From: a virus
IMG/VR virus record: IMGVR_UViG_3300030451_005868
Location: 1-64,000 of that record
Length of the DNA: 64,000 bases
Reading direction: 5' to 3' (one strand)
Below, piece by piece: positions 17,541 to 25,315 of this stretch; position 1 is the first letter of the stretch, and each line of letters starts with the position of its first letter. The translations under genes were made by a program, and so were the position numbers. A model generated the notes under the pieces. It was not told the origin of the DNA and did not search any database. It saw nothing but the letters and a program-made list of their open reading frames with translations.

Positions 17541-18582
17541 AGAAGACATCAAGTTAAATTTTGACGACGTGTTAATGGAACCTAAACGTTCTACACTGAG
17601 TTCACGACGCGATGTGGACATGACAAGAAATTTTAAATTTCACAATTCAGGGAAACTAATGAACTTTACTCCTATCTTTGCATCCAATATGGACGGAGTT
17701 GGCACATTCTCCATGGCGAAAGTGTTACAGGAATACAAAATGATGACTGTGATTACAAAGAGTACTACTGTTGATCAATGGCGTCATGCTGTTGGTACAG
17801 GACTGAGATTACAAAGTGTCAGCGTATGCACAGGCACAAACAAAATGTGGGATCCAGAAGCCGCTGATTACAAGAACATGGAAGAAGTCTTAAAGAGTTT
17901 TCCTGATGTAAAAATGATCACAGTAGATGTGGCCAATGCTTATCATCAAAATTTTGTGGATTTTATCAAAATGATTCGAGATGACTATCCTGAAAAGGTC
18001 ATTGTGGCTGGTAATGTGGTCACTCCTGAGATGGTTGAAGAATTAATAATCAACGGTGCTGACATGGTGAAGATTGGCATAGGGCCAGGTTCAGTTTGCA
18101 CAACAAGAACAATGACCGGTGTTGGAGTACCGCAATTTAGTGCAATTGTAGAGTGTGCCGATGCCGCTAATGGTGTAGATGGACACATAATGGCAGACGG
18201 AGGATGTGTGTATCCTGGTGATATTGCCAAGGCACTGGGCGGAGGCGCACACGCTGTAATGATAGGTGGCATGTTGGCAGGACATGATGAATCAGAACTT
18301 CCTGTCAAAGATGGCAAGGTTGAATTCTATGGTATGAGTTCAGATAGAGCAAGAGAACTGCATGGTAAAAGAAAAGACGGATACCGAGGCAATGAAGGTA
18401 GATGGATTGGATTACCACACAGAGGTGCTGTCAAAAATACAGTAGAGGACATACTTGGTGGAGTAAGAAGTGCCGCAACATATATTGGAGCAAGAAGATT
18501 AAAAGACATGCCAAAGTGTGCGACATTTGTCAGAGTAGAAAATAATATCAATAAGGTCTATGAGCGATACACAATCAGTTAA
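17530..18582 (+). CDS. guaC: GMP reductase
   Basis: A 350-residue TIM-barrel enzyme, close to the 347 of E. coli GuaC and lacking the CBS domains of most IMP dehydrogenases. The catalytic loop GIGPGSVCTTR (Cys190), ASNMDGVGTF (about 51-60), the MADGGC strand and GGMLAGH are all in the GMP reductase form. It should convert GMP plus NADPH to IMP and ammonia. It is followed by a purine phosphoribosyltransferase (overlap 23 bases) and a purine permease, making a salvage set. An IMP dehydrogenase-like activity cannot be fully excluded by eye. Confidence 0.88.
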   Translation: MRIKEDIKLNFDDVLMEPKRSTLSSRRDVDMTRNFKFHNSGKLMNFTPIFASNMDGVGTFSMAKVLQEYKMMTVITKSTTVDQWRHAVGTGLRLQSVSVCTGTNKMWDPEAADYKNMEEVLKSFPDVKMITVDVANAYHQNFVDFIKMIRDDYPEKVIVAGNVVTPEMVEELIINGADMVKIGIGPGSVCTTRTMTGVGVPQFSAIVECADAANGVDGHIMADGGCVYPGDIAKALGGGAHAVMIGGMLAGHDESELPVKDGKVEFYGMSSDRARELHGKRKDGYRGNEGRWIGLPHRGAVKNTVEDILGGVRSAATYIGARRLKDMPKCATFVRVENNINKVYERYTIS

Positions 18583-19030
18583 TAAAAGTTATTTTACCAC
18601 AGGTCAAATGCGTAATGCATTGATACAGATCGAAGATCAAATGGTGCACTCCAATTGGATGCCTTCGATTGTGCTAGGTATTAATAGAGGTGGATGTATC
18701 CCAGGAGTTTATCTAAGTCATCGTTTGAATGTACCACACGAAGTACTTGATATTAGATTGAGAGATCATACCAACAAACCAAATCTATCTGTGTTAGAAA
18801 AGTGCTTTGCTTATCAAAAAAAAATATTGATTGTTGACGACATCAATGACTCAGGGGCCACGTTCCAATACATATTAGACAACTTTGGTAAACATGAAGA
18901 TAGAATAAAATTTGCGGCACTGATCAACAACAAGCCATCCAAGGTGGAAATGGATTACCACGGCTATGAAATCAACAAAGATGAGGCGCCGGCTTGGATT
19001 GTATTCCCATGGGAAGAATGGGACAAATAA
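18560..19030 (+). CDS. Xanthine/guanine-type phosphoribosyltransferase
   Basis: The 156-residue protein has the PRPP-binding motif ILIVDDINDSGATF (about 93-106), the GINRGGCIPGVYLSHRL segment of Gpt-like enzymes and a C-terminal WIVFPWEEW, which resembles the purine-contact region of xanthine-guanine phosphoribosyltransferases. It would join guanine, xanthine or hypoxanthine to PRPP to yield the nucleotide. It overlaps guaC and precedes the permease gene, which has its own promoter. The exact base preference is not visible. Confidence 0.82.
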   Translation: MSDTQSVNKSYFTTGQMRNALIQIEDQMVHSNWMPSIVLGINRGGCIPGVYLSHRLNVPHEVLDIRLRDHTNKPNLSVLEKCFAYQKKILIVDDINDSGATFQYILDNFGKHEDRIKFAALINNKPSKVEMDYHGYEINKDEAPAWIVFPWEEWDK

Positions 19031-19043
19031 CGCCAAAGTTGTA

Positions 19044-19073
19044 TTGACTTTATCACACAAATACTGTTAAAAT
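19044..19073 (+). promoter_or_regulatory. Sigma-70-type promoter TTGACT-18-TAAAAT, extended -10
   Basis: TTGACT (19044-19049) and TAAAAT (19068-19073) are 18 bases apart, and a TGT immediately before the -10 gives an extended -10 element. AAGGAG (19091-19096) precedes the ATG at 19102. This would allow the permease to be expressed separately from the upstream genes. Confidence 0.55.
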
Positions 19074-19101
19074 TACATTGAGTTAAACAAAAGGAGATAA
19101 C

Positions 19102-20394
19102 ATGTTAGATAAACTCTTTGGTTTGACAAAAGCCAAGACTTCAGTGAAAACTGAAATCATGGCCGGAGTCGCCACTTTCCTAACAATGGCTTATATCACA
19201 GTGGTCAATCCTGCAATACTTTCTACAGAAGGTTCAGGAATGGACTTTGGTGCTGTATTCACAGCAACAATAATCGCCGCAGTGGTAGGGACATTGATTA
19301 TGGGGTTATGGGCCAATTGGCCTGTAGCATTAGCACCAGGTATGGGACTGAATGCGTTCTTTACATTTGGTGTGATCTTTGGAATGGGATATACTTTTCA
19401 ACAGGCACTAGCCGCTGTATTTGTAGCGGGTGTTGTGTTTATTGTTTTGTCAGTAACACCTGCCAGAAAGTATATTATTAATTCTATTCCGAAGAGTATG
19501 AAACTTGGAGTTGGAGCCGGTATAGGATTATTCCTTGCCATAATTGGTTTCAAAAATGCAGGCATAGTAGTAGATAATCCTGCAACTCTAGTAGGACTTG
19601 GAGATATTTCCAGTTGGCCTGTGCTATTAGCAGGTTTAGGTTTTGCTGTAATGGCAATTCTAGACAAAAGAAAGATTCCAGGTGCAATCATAATCGGAAT
19701 ACTAGCAGTCAGTGTCATTGCTTGGGTATTTGGAGTGTCTGATCTAAATGGAGTTGCTGGTGCTATACCTAGTCCGGCTCATGCTTTCAGTTTAGATTTC
19801 AGTCTGATTGCAACAGCAGGATTTATTGGTACAGCATTTGCATTCTTGTTTGTGGACTTTATGGACACAGCAGGTACTTTGACTTCAGTTGCTAACCTTA
19901 CAGGCAAAGTCAACAAAAACGGAGAAGTGGAAGGTATTGACAGAGCGTTGCTTTCGGATTCCGTTGCAACATCTGTTGGTGCACTTGCGGGAACATCAAA
20001 CACTACATCATATATTGAGAGTGGTGCTGGTATCAAAGAAGGTGGAAAAACTGGATTGACGGCAGTGACAGTTGCAGTGCTATTTTTGGCCTGTCTGTTC
20101 TTTGCTCCGTTGGCCCAAAGTATTCCAGCGTTCGCAACTGCTCCGGCATTGATATTCATCGCGACATATTTCTTGAGAAATCTTAAGGACATCGATTGGG
20201 ATGATGTAAGTGAATACGCACCGGCCGTACTAGCGGCTGTGATAATGCCTTTGACATTTAGTATTGCCTACGGTATTGCGTTAGGATTTATTGCTTATGT
20301 GGTCATCAAGGCTCTAAGTGGTAAACACGCTGAATTGAACGGCGGCAGTCTTGCAATCGCGGCAGTAAGTTTATTATACTTCATAGCCGTATAA
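19102..20394 (+). CDS. NCS2-family purine permease (AzgA-like)
   Basis: A 430-residue integral membrane protein with about 12-14 predicted segments. It has the AzgA-subfamily signatures FLTMAYITVVNPAIL (about 26-40), APGMGLNAFFTFG (76-88), FLFVDFMDTAGTL and TSNTTSYIESGAGI. AzgA-type carriers import adenine, guanine or hypoxanthine with protons. Together with guaC and the phosphoribosyltransferase it forms a purine capture and recycling module, which is rare to see in a phage. It has its own promoter and AAGGAG site, and a hairpin follows the stop. GC content appears higher than in the gene downstream. Confidence 0.93.
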   Translation: MLDKLFGLTKAKTSVKTEIMAGVATFLTMAYITVVNPAILSTEGSGMDFGAVFTATIIAAVVGTLIMGLWANWPVALAPGMGLNAFFTFGVIFGMGYTFQQALAAVFVAGVVFIVLSVTPARKYIINSIPKSMKLGVGAGIGLFLAIIGFKNAGIVVDNPATLVGLGDISSWPVLLAGLGFAVMAILDKRKIPGAIIIGILAVSVIAWVFGVSDLNGVAGAIPSPAHAFSLDFSLIATAGFIGTAFAFLFVDFMDTAGTLTSVANLTGKVNKNGEVEGIDRALLSDSVATSVGALAGTSNTTSYIESGAGIKEGGKTGLTAVTVAVLFLACLFFAPLAQSIPAFATAPALIFIATYFLRNLKDIDWDDVSEYAPAVLAAVIMPLTFSIAYGIALGFIAYVVIKALSGKHAELNGGSLAIAAVSLLYFIAV

Positions 20395-20399
20395 GTTAC

Positions 20400-20423
20400 A
20401 TGGGGGAATTAATTTTCCCCCAT
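20400..20423 (+). terminator. Strong hairpin after the permease gene
   Basis: An inverted repeat ATGGGGGAA / TTCCCCCAT with a TTAATT loop gives a 9-bp stem (20400-20408 and 20415-20423). It lies 6 bases after the permease stop. The trailing sequence is A/T-rich but has no clean T run, so it could be a terminator or an RNA-stabilising stem. Confidence 0.55.
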
Positions 20424-20434
20424 TCACAAAATAT

Positions 20435-20441
20435 CTAAATA
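20435..20441 (+). promoter_or_regulatory. T4-like late box CTAAATA
   Basis: CTAAATA ends 6 bases before the ATG at 20447, with no Shine-Dalgarno site between. The spacing equals that of the box at 274-281. Confidence 0.45.
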
Positions 20442-20446
20442 AAATT

Positions 20447-21139
20447 ATGTTAATCATTCCAGACCTAGTAAATGTTACTCGTTACTTTAAGGGTATGGAT
20501 AACCTTGAAAGATGTAAAGATAAAAAACATTGGCTTGATTACAATAAAAAAATTACATACAAATATAATTCAAGAGGATTCAGAGATGATGAATGGCCAG
20601 CAGATTTGTCAAATGTCATATGGTGTGTAGGTGATAGTTTTACTGTGGGTATAGGACAGCCTTTTAAAGAAATATGGCCGCGTTTATTACAAACCAAAAT
20701 TGGAAAACGATGCTTGAATATTTCCCGAGACGGTATGAGCAATGATACAATAGCATTAATGATAAAAGAAATAGTCAACACTTACAATCCAAAAAATGTT
20801 GTGGTCATGTGGAGTTACTTTCATAGAAGAAGAGTAAACGACCTCGATGTACACCATAATAAAAATGATTTTGGCGTTAAACAGGATCTTGAAAATTTTT
20901 GTAAAAATTACAAATCTGTAGAAAAATTACCTACAAACATAATACATACACTAATTCCAAATGCTTTTATGCATGATAGAAACTTTACCAAGTATGCAAT
21001 TGATAAACAACTTACAAAAAAAACTGAAATTATAGAGTGCCAACAATTAGACAGGGGAAGAGATGGAAGTCATTTTGATATCAAAACAAGTGAACTTATA
21101 TCAACAGAGATTACAAAACTTTTGAAAGATGATATATAA
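20447..21139 (+). CDS. SGNH/GDSL hydrolase-like protein
   Basis: A 230-residue protein with block I VGDSFTVGIG (about 62-71, Ser65), an Asn segment MSNDTI (about 97-102), a VVVMWSYFHRRR strand and a C-terminal DGSH (Asp-x-x-His), which together make a full SGNH triad. It resembles two other proteins in the window (36359-37159 and the N-terminus of 40939-42984). Substrates of such phage proteins are unknown; glycan O-deacetylation is one option. The gene is very AT-rich compared with the permease before it, and stands alone between a hairpin and a new promoter. Confidence 0.7.
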   Translation: MLIIPDLVNVTRYFKGMDNLERCKDKKHWLDYNKKITYKYNSRGFRDDEWPADLSNVIWCVGDSFTVGIGQPFKEIWPRLLQTKIGKRCLNISRDGMSNDTIALMIKEIVNTYNPKNVVVMWSYFHRRRVNDLDVHHNKNDFGVKQDLENFCKNYKSVEKLPTNIIHTLIPNAFMHDRNFTKYAIDKQLTKKTEIIECQQLDRGRDGSHFDIKTSELISTEITKLLKDDI

Positions 21140-21140
21140 T

Positions 21141-21169
21141 TTGACAAAACATCTAAATAATTATATAAT
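21141..21169 (+). promoter_or_regulatory. Perfect consensus promoter TTGACA-17-TATAAT
   Basis: TTGACA (21141-21146) and TATAAT (21164-21169), both perfect and 17 bases apart, lie in the short gap before the cupin gene. A CTAAATA late-like box (21153-21159) sits in the spacer. The ATG at 21181 is 11 bases after the -10, leaving at most a few bases of leader. This is the best promoter match in the window. Confidence 0.8.
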
Positions 21170-21180
21170 AAGATTACATT

Positions 21181-21579
21181 ATGGGAAACATAGCAGGAAA
21201 AATTTGGGGACAAACAGAACTTATTTTAGCAAATAGTTCTTGTGAATTTCACAGAATAGATTTTGTAAAAGGTGGTGTGTGTTCCAAACACAAACACGAA
21301 TGGAAATGGAATGGTTTCTACGTAATGGAAGGCGAGATGAAAATCCGTGTATGGCAAAAAGACTACGACTTAATAGACGAAACCATACTTAAAGCCGGTG
21401 ACTTCACAGCAGTAAAACCAGGACTATATCATTCTTTTGAAGGATTGGAGTCGGGAGTTGCGTTTGAATTATACTGGGCGGAATTCAGACACAACGATAT
21501 AGTTAGAGAATCAGTAGGTCATTTAAAATCCAGTAACGTAGTAAGACTAGATAAAAAAAATGACAAATCAAGAAAATAA
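21181..21579 (+). CDS. Cupin-fold protein
   Basis: A single-domain, 132-residue cupin. Motif 1 is the GGVCSKHKHEW segment with a His-x-His pair (about 36-46) followed by YVMEGEMKI; motif 2 has PGLYHSFEG with its His (about 80-88). The metal ligands of a cupin are therefore present. Cupins of this size include sugar isomerases and small dioxygenases, so function is open. It leads the group that ends with queE and is expressed from a perfect consensus promoter. Confidence 0.8.
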   Translation: MGNIAGKIWGQTELILANSSCEFHRIDFVKGGVCSKHKHEWKWNGFYVMEGEMKIRVWQKDYDLIDETILKAGDFTAVKPGLYHSFEGLESGVAFELYWAEFRHNDIVRESVGHLKSSNVVRLDKKNDKSRK

Positions 21580-21611
21580 AATTTTAAACCACAACAAACT
21601 GGAGTTTTGTT

Positions 21612-22037
21612 TTGGCTGACATCTATACAATTTACGCAGATCACAAAGAAGACATCAGTGCTCAAGATTTTGTTGCCAAGATGACTTTATTCTTGGACAA
21701 ATTAGTGCAACACAAAAAAATGATTTGTTATAGGATCACAAGAATGAAATTAGGTTTTAGATCTATGGATCTGCCAGAGTTTAGGATAGACATGGAATTT
21801 GAAAACATGCAACAGTTGGATGATGCTATGACCACTACTATTGCTGACAAAGGAATAGACAAGGTTCATGTTGGATTCAATCAATATGTAAACACAGACA
21901 CAATTCAACACTTTTTGTACAGAGATTTTCCAGACAACCTAAATACCAAAAAGTTGACAAAAACACAAGAAGCATTTACAATAGATGAAGTCGTACAGGC
22001 AACAAAAAATATAAAACCAGATTTATGGAAAAATTAA
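21612..22037 (+). CDS. Hypothetical protein (141 aa), TTG start
   Basis: A 141-residue protein beginning at TTG 21612, chosen because GGAG (21601-21604) lies 7 bases before it and the sequence is continuous with the rest of the frame. Predicted alpha/beta and soluble, with no motif I know. It overlaps queE by 13 bases, so it may take part in the same pathway. It is not a recognisable QueC, as it has no PP-loop. Confidence 0.65.
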   Translation: MADIYTIYADHKEDISAQDFVAKMTLFLDKLVQHKKMICYRITRMKLGFRSMDLPEFRIDMEFENMQQLDDAMTTTIADKGIDKVHVGFNQYVNTDTIQHFLYRDFPDNLNTKKLTKTQEAFTIDEVVQATKNIKPDLWKN

Positions 22038-22912
22038 GATATTCAGAGATATTTTATTCTGTGCAGGGCGAAGGCAGATTTGTGGGTGTGCCAAGTGTGT
22101 TCTTTAGAGTGTTTGGTTGCAACTTCAATTGTCATGGGTTTGGACAGGGCAGAGACAAAAGCAAATGGTTAAAGCCTGAAGAGATGCCTTACATGACACA
22201 GGACTTGTCACATGTCAAGCACGTGAGAGATCTGCCTGTAGTAGAAATAGGTTGTGATGCTTCAGCCAGTTGGGCATCAAGATACAAACATCTTGTTAGT
22301 TGGGACAGTGTGGAAAAGATAGCCACTGACGTAACAGCATACACGCCTGAGAATCGATGGACATGTAGCAACGGAAAAGATGTGCATTTCATAATCACCG
22401 GAGGCGAGCCTATGCTGTGGCAGAGAGAAACACAACAATTGTTAAGACAACCAGCGTTCAATGACTTGAAGAATCTCACAATTGAAACCAATTGCACACA
22501 GGCCTTCAAAGCAGATTTCCAAAGATTTTTGCATGGACTGGTTGCAGGCGATTACACAAAAGATCCTGTACACATCACTTGGTCCACTTCGCCAAAACTC
22601 ACAATATCCGGAGAGGCATGGAACAAGGCCATCAAGCCGGATGTGGCGAGACAGTATGCAGAAATACCAAACTCACACTTGTATTTTAAATTTGTCATAC
22701 AAGACGAACAAGATTTGGTAGAAGTAGACAAAGCCAGAGAATTGTATGCTAAAGCAGGTGTAGACGCAGATATATATTTGATGCCAGTTGGTGCAACACA
22801 AGAAGGTCAGGCAAAAACCAGTAGACAAGTGGCAGATATTTGTTTACAATATGGTTACAAATATTCACCAAGATTACACGTGGATTTATTTGGAAACAAA
22901 TGGGGAACATAA
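22025..22912 (+). CDS. queE: 7-carboxy-7-deazaguanine synthase QueE, with insertion in the cluster motif
   Basis: A 295-residue radical SAM enzyme starting with the QueE signature IFYSVQGEGRFVGVPS and RVFGCNFNC, then TGGEPML (about 125-131) and a late SPKL segment. It should convert 6-carboxytetrahydropterin to 7-carboxy-7-deazaguanine. Cys32 and Cys36 keep the CX3C spacing, but the third cysteine appears to be Cys77 after a 40-residue insertion, instead of two residues later as in most QueE. The stop overlaps the next ATG by one base. Its precursor would come from FolE and the QueD-like protein. Confidence 0.88.
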   Translation: MEKLRYSEIFYSVQGEGRFVGVPSVFFRVFGCNFNCHGFGQGRDKSKWLKPEEMPYMTQDLSHVKHVRDLPVVEIGCDASASWASRYKHLVSWDSVEKIATDVTAYTPENRWTCSNGKDVHFIITGGEPMLWQRETQQLLRQPAFNDLKNLTIETNCTQAFKADFQRFLHGLVAGDYTKDPVHITWSTSPKLTISGEAWNKAIKPDVARQYAEIPNSHLYFKFVIQDEQDLVEVDKARELYAKAGVDADIYLMPVGATQEGQAKTSRQVADICLQYGYKYSPRLHVDLFGNKWGT

Positions 22913-23232
22913 TGAAGGTTAAAAAAACAAAAAACAGCAAAGCAAAGTCAAAAAAGGGCACAAAGAAAAGCGAAGAGCCTATGGTCAAGGTTCTTAATAT
23001 GAACGTAAATCCAGATAATCCAAGAAATGGATTTTTTGAATTGGATTGGAATGACGAATTTGTTAACATGCTCACACAACACGGATATCAAGGAGAGTCG
23101 CAGGAAGAGATAGTTGATAGATGGTTCCAAACTCTTTGTAGAACGATTGGCAATGAGCAGGGCATAGATGTTACAGGTTCTGGATATGTGCAAGTAAACA
23201 GAAGAGAAGACGGCAAAACTGAAATATCCTAG
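22912..23232 (+). CDS. Small Lys-rich hypothetical protein (106 aa)
   Basis: I start this at ATG 22912, overlapping the queE stop by one base, which gives 106 residues; an upstream in-frame start would lie inside queE. The first 24 residues are nearly all Lys, Ser and Thr and the remainder is acidic and mixed. No motif is recognised. Confidence 0.65.
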   Translation: MKVKKTKNSKAKSKKGTKKSEEPMVKVLNMNVNPDNPRNGFFELDWNDEFVNMLTQHGYQGESQEEIVDRWFQTLCRTIGNEQGIDVTGSGYVQVNRREDGKTEIS

Positions 23233-23261
23233 TAGACATATAATCATACCTGTGTTATAAT
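23233..23261 (+). promoter_or_regulatory. Promoter TAGACA-17-TATAAT with extended -10
   Basis: TAGACA (23233-23238) and TATAAT (23256-23261) are 17 bases apart, with TGT before the -10. The ATG at 23267 follows by only 5 bases, as at 12383 and 14220. Confidence 0.65.
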
Positions 23262-23266
23262 TGCAT

Positions 23267-24253
23267 ATGACTCATATATTAGTGGACACAGCAAATACAT
23301 TCTTTAGAGCAAGACATGTGATCAGAGGTGATACTTCTGAAAAAATTGGCATGGCCATACATATTATGATGAATTCAATCAAAAAAGCCTGGCAGGACTT
23401 TGATGGCACACACGTTATATTTTGCTTAGAAGGACGTAGTTGGCGTAAGGATCATTATGCACCCTACAAACGCAATAGAAAAGATGCCGTTGATGCCATG
23501 ACCACACAGGAAAAAGAAGAAAACGAAGTATTTTGGGAATGTTATGATGACTTTTGCAAATTTATTACAGAAAAGACTAATGTTACTGTGTTGAGAAATC
23601 CAAGAACAGAAGCAGACGACTTGATTGCACGTTGGATTGACAGGCATCCTGATCAATCACATGTGATAGTCAGCACAGACAAAGACTTGAATCAGTTAGT
23701 AAAGCCTGGTGTGAAACAATATAACGGCGTTACAGAACAAACAATGACACATGAAGGATGGTTTGACAAAAAAGGCAATCCTGTGATAGACAAAAAAACT
23801 AAAGCACCAAAGCCTGCACCAGATCCAGAGTGGATCGTGTTTGAAAAAGCCATGAGAGGTGATCCAAGTGATAATATTTTTAGTGCATATCCTGGTGTAA
23901 GAACAAAAGGTACAAAAAACAAAATAGGACTACAAGAAGCCTTTGCTGATCGTAATGAAAAAGGATACACTTGGAACAATTTAATGCTGAGTAAATGGGT
24001 TGATCCAGAAGGAAAAGAACATAGAGTGCTAGAAGATTATGAAAGAAATAAATTGCTTGTAGATCTACACGCACAACCAGAAGCAATAGTTGAAGAATTA
24101 GATCAAACGATAGATCAAGCCAAGGCAGAAAATAAAAGCATAAGCCAAGTTGGAATCAGATTCATGAAGTTTTGTGCCAAGTATGATTTAAATAAAATTA
24201 GTGAGCAGGCTCAGTTGTATGTTGAGCCATTTAATGCGAGGTTAGGTGTATGA
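23267..24253 (+). CDS. rnh: 5'-3' exonuclease / RNase H (T4 Rnh-like)
   Basis: A 328-residue FEN-type nuclease. Metal-binding residues appear in HILVDTANTFF (about 3-13), the RKDHYAPYKRNRK helical arch (around 61-73), EADDLIA, STDKDLNQL and GDPSDNI, where the helix-hairpin region begins. T4 RNase H (305 residues) removes primers from lagging strands. I prefer ATG 23267 to the TTG six bases upstream. The promoter predicts a leaderless mRNA, and the stop overlaps the next ATG. Confidence 0.9.
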   Translation: MTHILVDTANTFFRARHVIRGDTSEKIGMAIHIMMNSIKKAWQDFDGTHVIFCLEGRSWRKDHYAPYKRNRKDAVDAMTTQEKEENEVFWECYDDFCKFITEKTNVTVLRNPRTEADDLIARWIDRHPDQSHVIVSTDKDLNQLVKPGVKQYNGVTEQTMTHEGWFDKKGNPVIDKKTKAPKPAPDPEWIVFEKAMRGDPSDNIFSAYPGVRTKGTKNKIGLQEAFADRNEKGYTWNNLMLSKWVDPEGKEHRVLEDYERNKLLVDLHAQPEAIVEELDQTIDQAKAENKSISQVGIRFMKFCAKYDLNKISEQAQLYVEPFNARLGV

Positions 24254-24762
24254 CAGTAAGAGCAAAAACACTTGTAAAAGATAAATTTTGGATTGTGGAG
24301 CAGAACGGACAAAAGTTAGGCACTCTACAAAAACAAGAAGGCAATGGTTGGATATTTCTTAGCAAAAAAGATTCAAGACAAGTTTTCCATACAAAAGAAA
24401 GTCTTTTTACACGTTTTGGATTTAACATTTTTGACAAAGCAAATGAAGTTAAAAGCGAGGCGTTAGAACAGACAGACAACTTTGATGTGCATGGATATCC
24501 AAGTAGTCAACATCCATACAATCCAATGTTTGATGTTCAAAAGCAGTTGCCTGTTTACACTAAAACACCAAAATCAAAAAGTCAATTTTGTGCAGGTTAC
24601 TACATAATCTGTTTTGAAAAGGGATGGCGTAAGGCATACTGTCCAAAAATGATAACCTTATCACGATATCCATACAAAGGACCAATGAAAACAAAACTAG
24701 AAATGCAACAGGTATTAAACAATGCAGTCAAAGAGTTCCAAAATACAAACACGTCCAATTGA
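24250..24762 (+). CDS. Conserved-type phage hypothetical protein (170 aa)
   Basis: A 170-residue basic protein with many Lys, Phe and Tyr residues and a predicted beta-rich first third that looks like a small DNA-binding or SH3-like fold, though this is only an impression. It overlaps rnh by ATGA. Similar proteins accompany replication genes in marine T4-like phages. Function unknown. Confidence 0.7.
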   Translation: MTVRAKTLVKDKFWIVEQNGQKLGTLQKQEGNGWIFLSKKDSRQVFHTKESLFTRFGFNIFDKANEVKSEALEQTDNFDVHGYPSSQHPYNPMFDVQKQLPVYTKTPKSKSQFCAGYYIICFEKGWRKAYCPKMITLSRYPYKGPMKTKLEMQQVLNNAVKEFQNTNTSN

Positions 24763-24979
24763 AGATTTTCTTGGCAGAGTTAGAACACTCAGGCAACAAG
24801 GACAAAAACAGATTATAATTCAAGCCGCTGAAGCAGATCGGTTGGCAGATAGTCTTAGTCAAGTAATGACTAGGTTGGCAGGTATACAAGAGGAAGTCAT
24901 AGACGCACTAAAGACCGCCCAGCAGGCCCAAACAGTAGACATCGAAATGGACGGTGGCGACTTTAAAAAAAGCAAGTAA
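24722..24979 (+). CDS. Hypothetical coiled-coil protein (85 aa)
   Basis: An 85-residue protein with a long predicted helix (about 25-70) rich in Gln, Ala and Leu. The ATG at 24722 lies in the end of the previous gene (41-base overlap) and lacks a good ribosome site, so the start is not certain. No recognised motif. Confidence 0.6.
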   Translation: MQSKSSKIQTRPIEDFLGRVRTLRQQGQKQIIIQAAEADRLADSLSQVMTRLAGIQEEVIDALKTAQQAQTVDIEMDGGDFKKSK

Positions 24980-25019
24980 TCACTAGCATTAAATTTTTTG
25001 GTAAATATAGTTATAAACT

Positions 25020-25307
25020 ATGAGTAGACCAAAACCAACAGTGCTGTTGCAACACAGCAATAAAACCACGTTCAAATTGGACGAGGTGTTAGCCGCTGAA
25101 GGAATATGGGCAGTGTTCTATGACGGAAAACCCATAAACCTTAAGTCGTCTAGCCTCGTGGCTAATTATCCAGGTCCAAAATACAAAAAGGTTAGTTTTT
25201 CAAATCCTGGACATGCAGAAAATCTAGCCAAAAAGTTGAACGCTCAACACAACACCGATAAATTTGGTGTATATCTTTTAAAAACTGGCGATAAATTCTC
25301 AAGATAA
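25020..25307 (+). CDS. Hypothetical protein (95 aa)
   Basis: A 95-residue basic protein with short alternating strands and no recognised motif. A 40-base A/T-rich gap precedes it, with TATAAAC directly before the ATG but no matching -35. Function unknown. Confidence 0.65.
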   Translation: MSRPKPTVLLQHSNKTTFKLDEVLAAEGIWAVFYDGKPINLKSSSLVANYPGPKYKKVSFSNPGHAENLAKKLNAQHNTDKFGVYLLKTGDKFSR

Positions 25308-25315
25308 TTAAGTGT

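Noticed and set aside
17530-18582. IMP dehydrogenase as the identity of the guaC-like gene
   Set aside because: The length and absence of CBS domains, and the MLAGH and MDGVGTF forms of the motifs, favour GMP reductase. I kept some uncertainty in the entry.
21612-22037. Missing QueC or QueD as the identity of the gene before queE
   Set aside because: There is no PP-loop (SGGxDS) and no HxH zinc motif, so neither assignment is supported.
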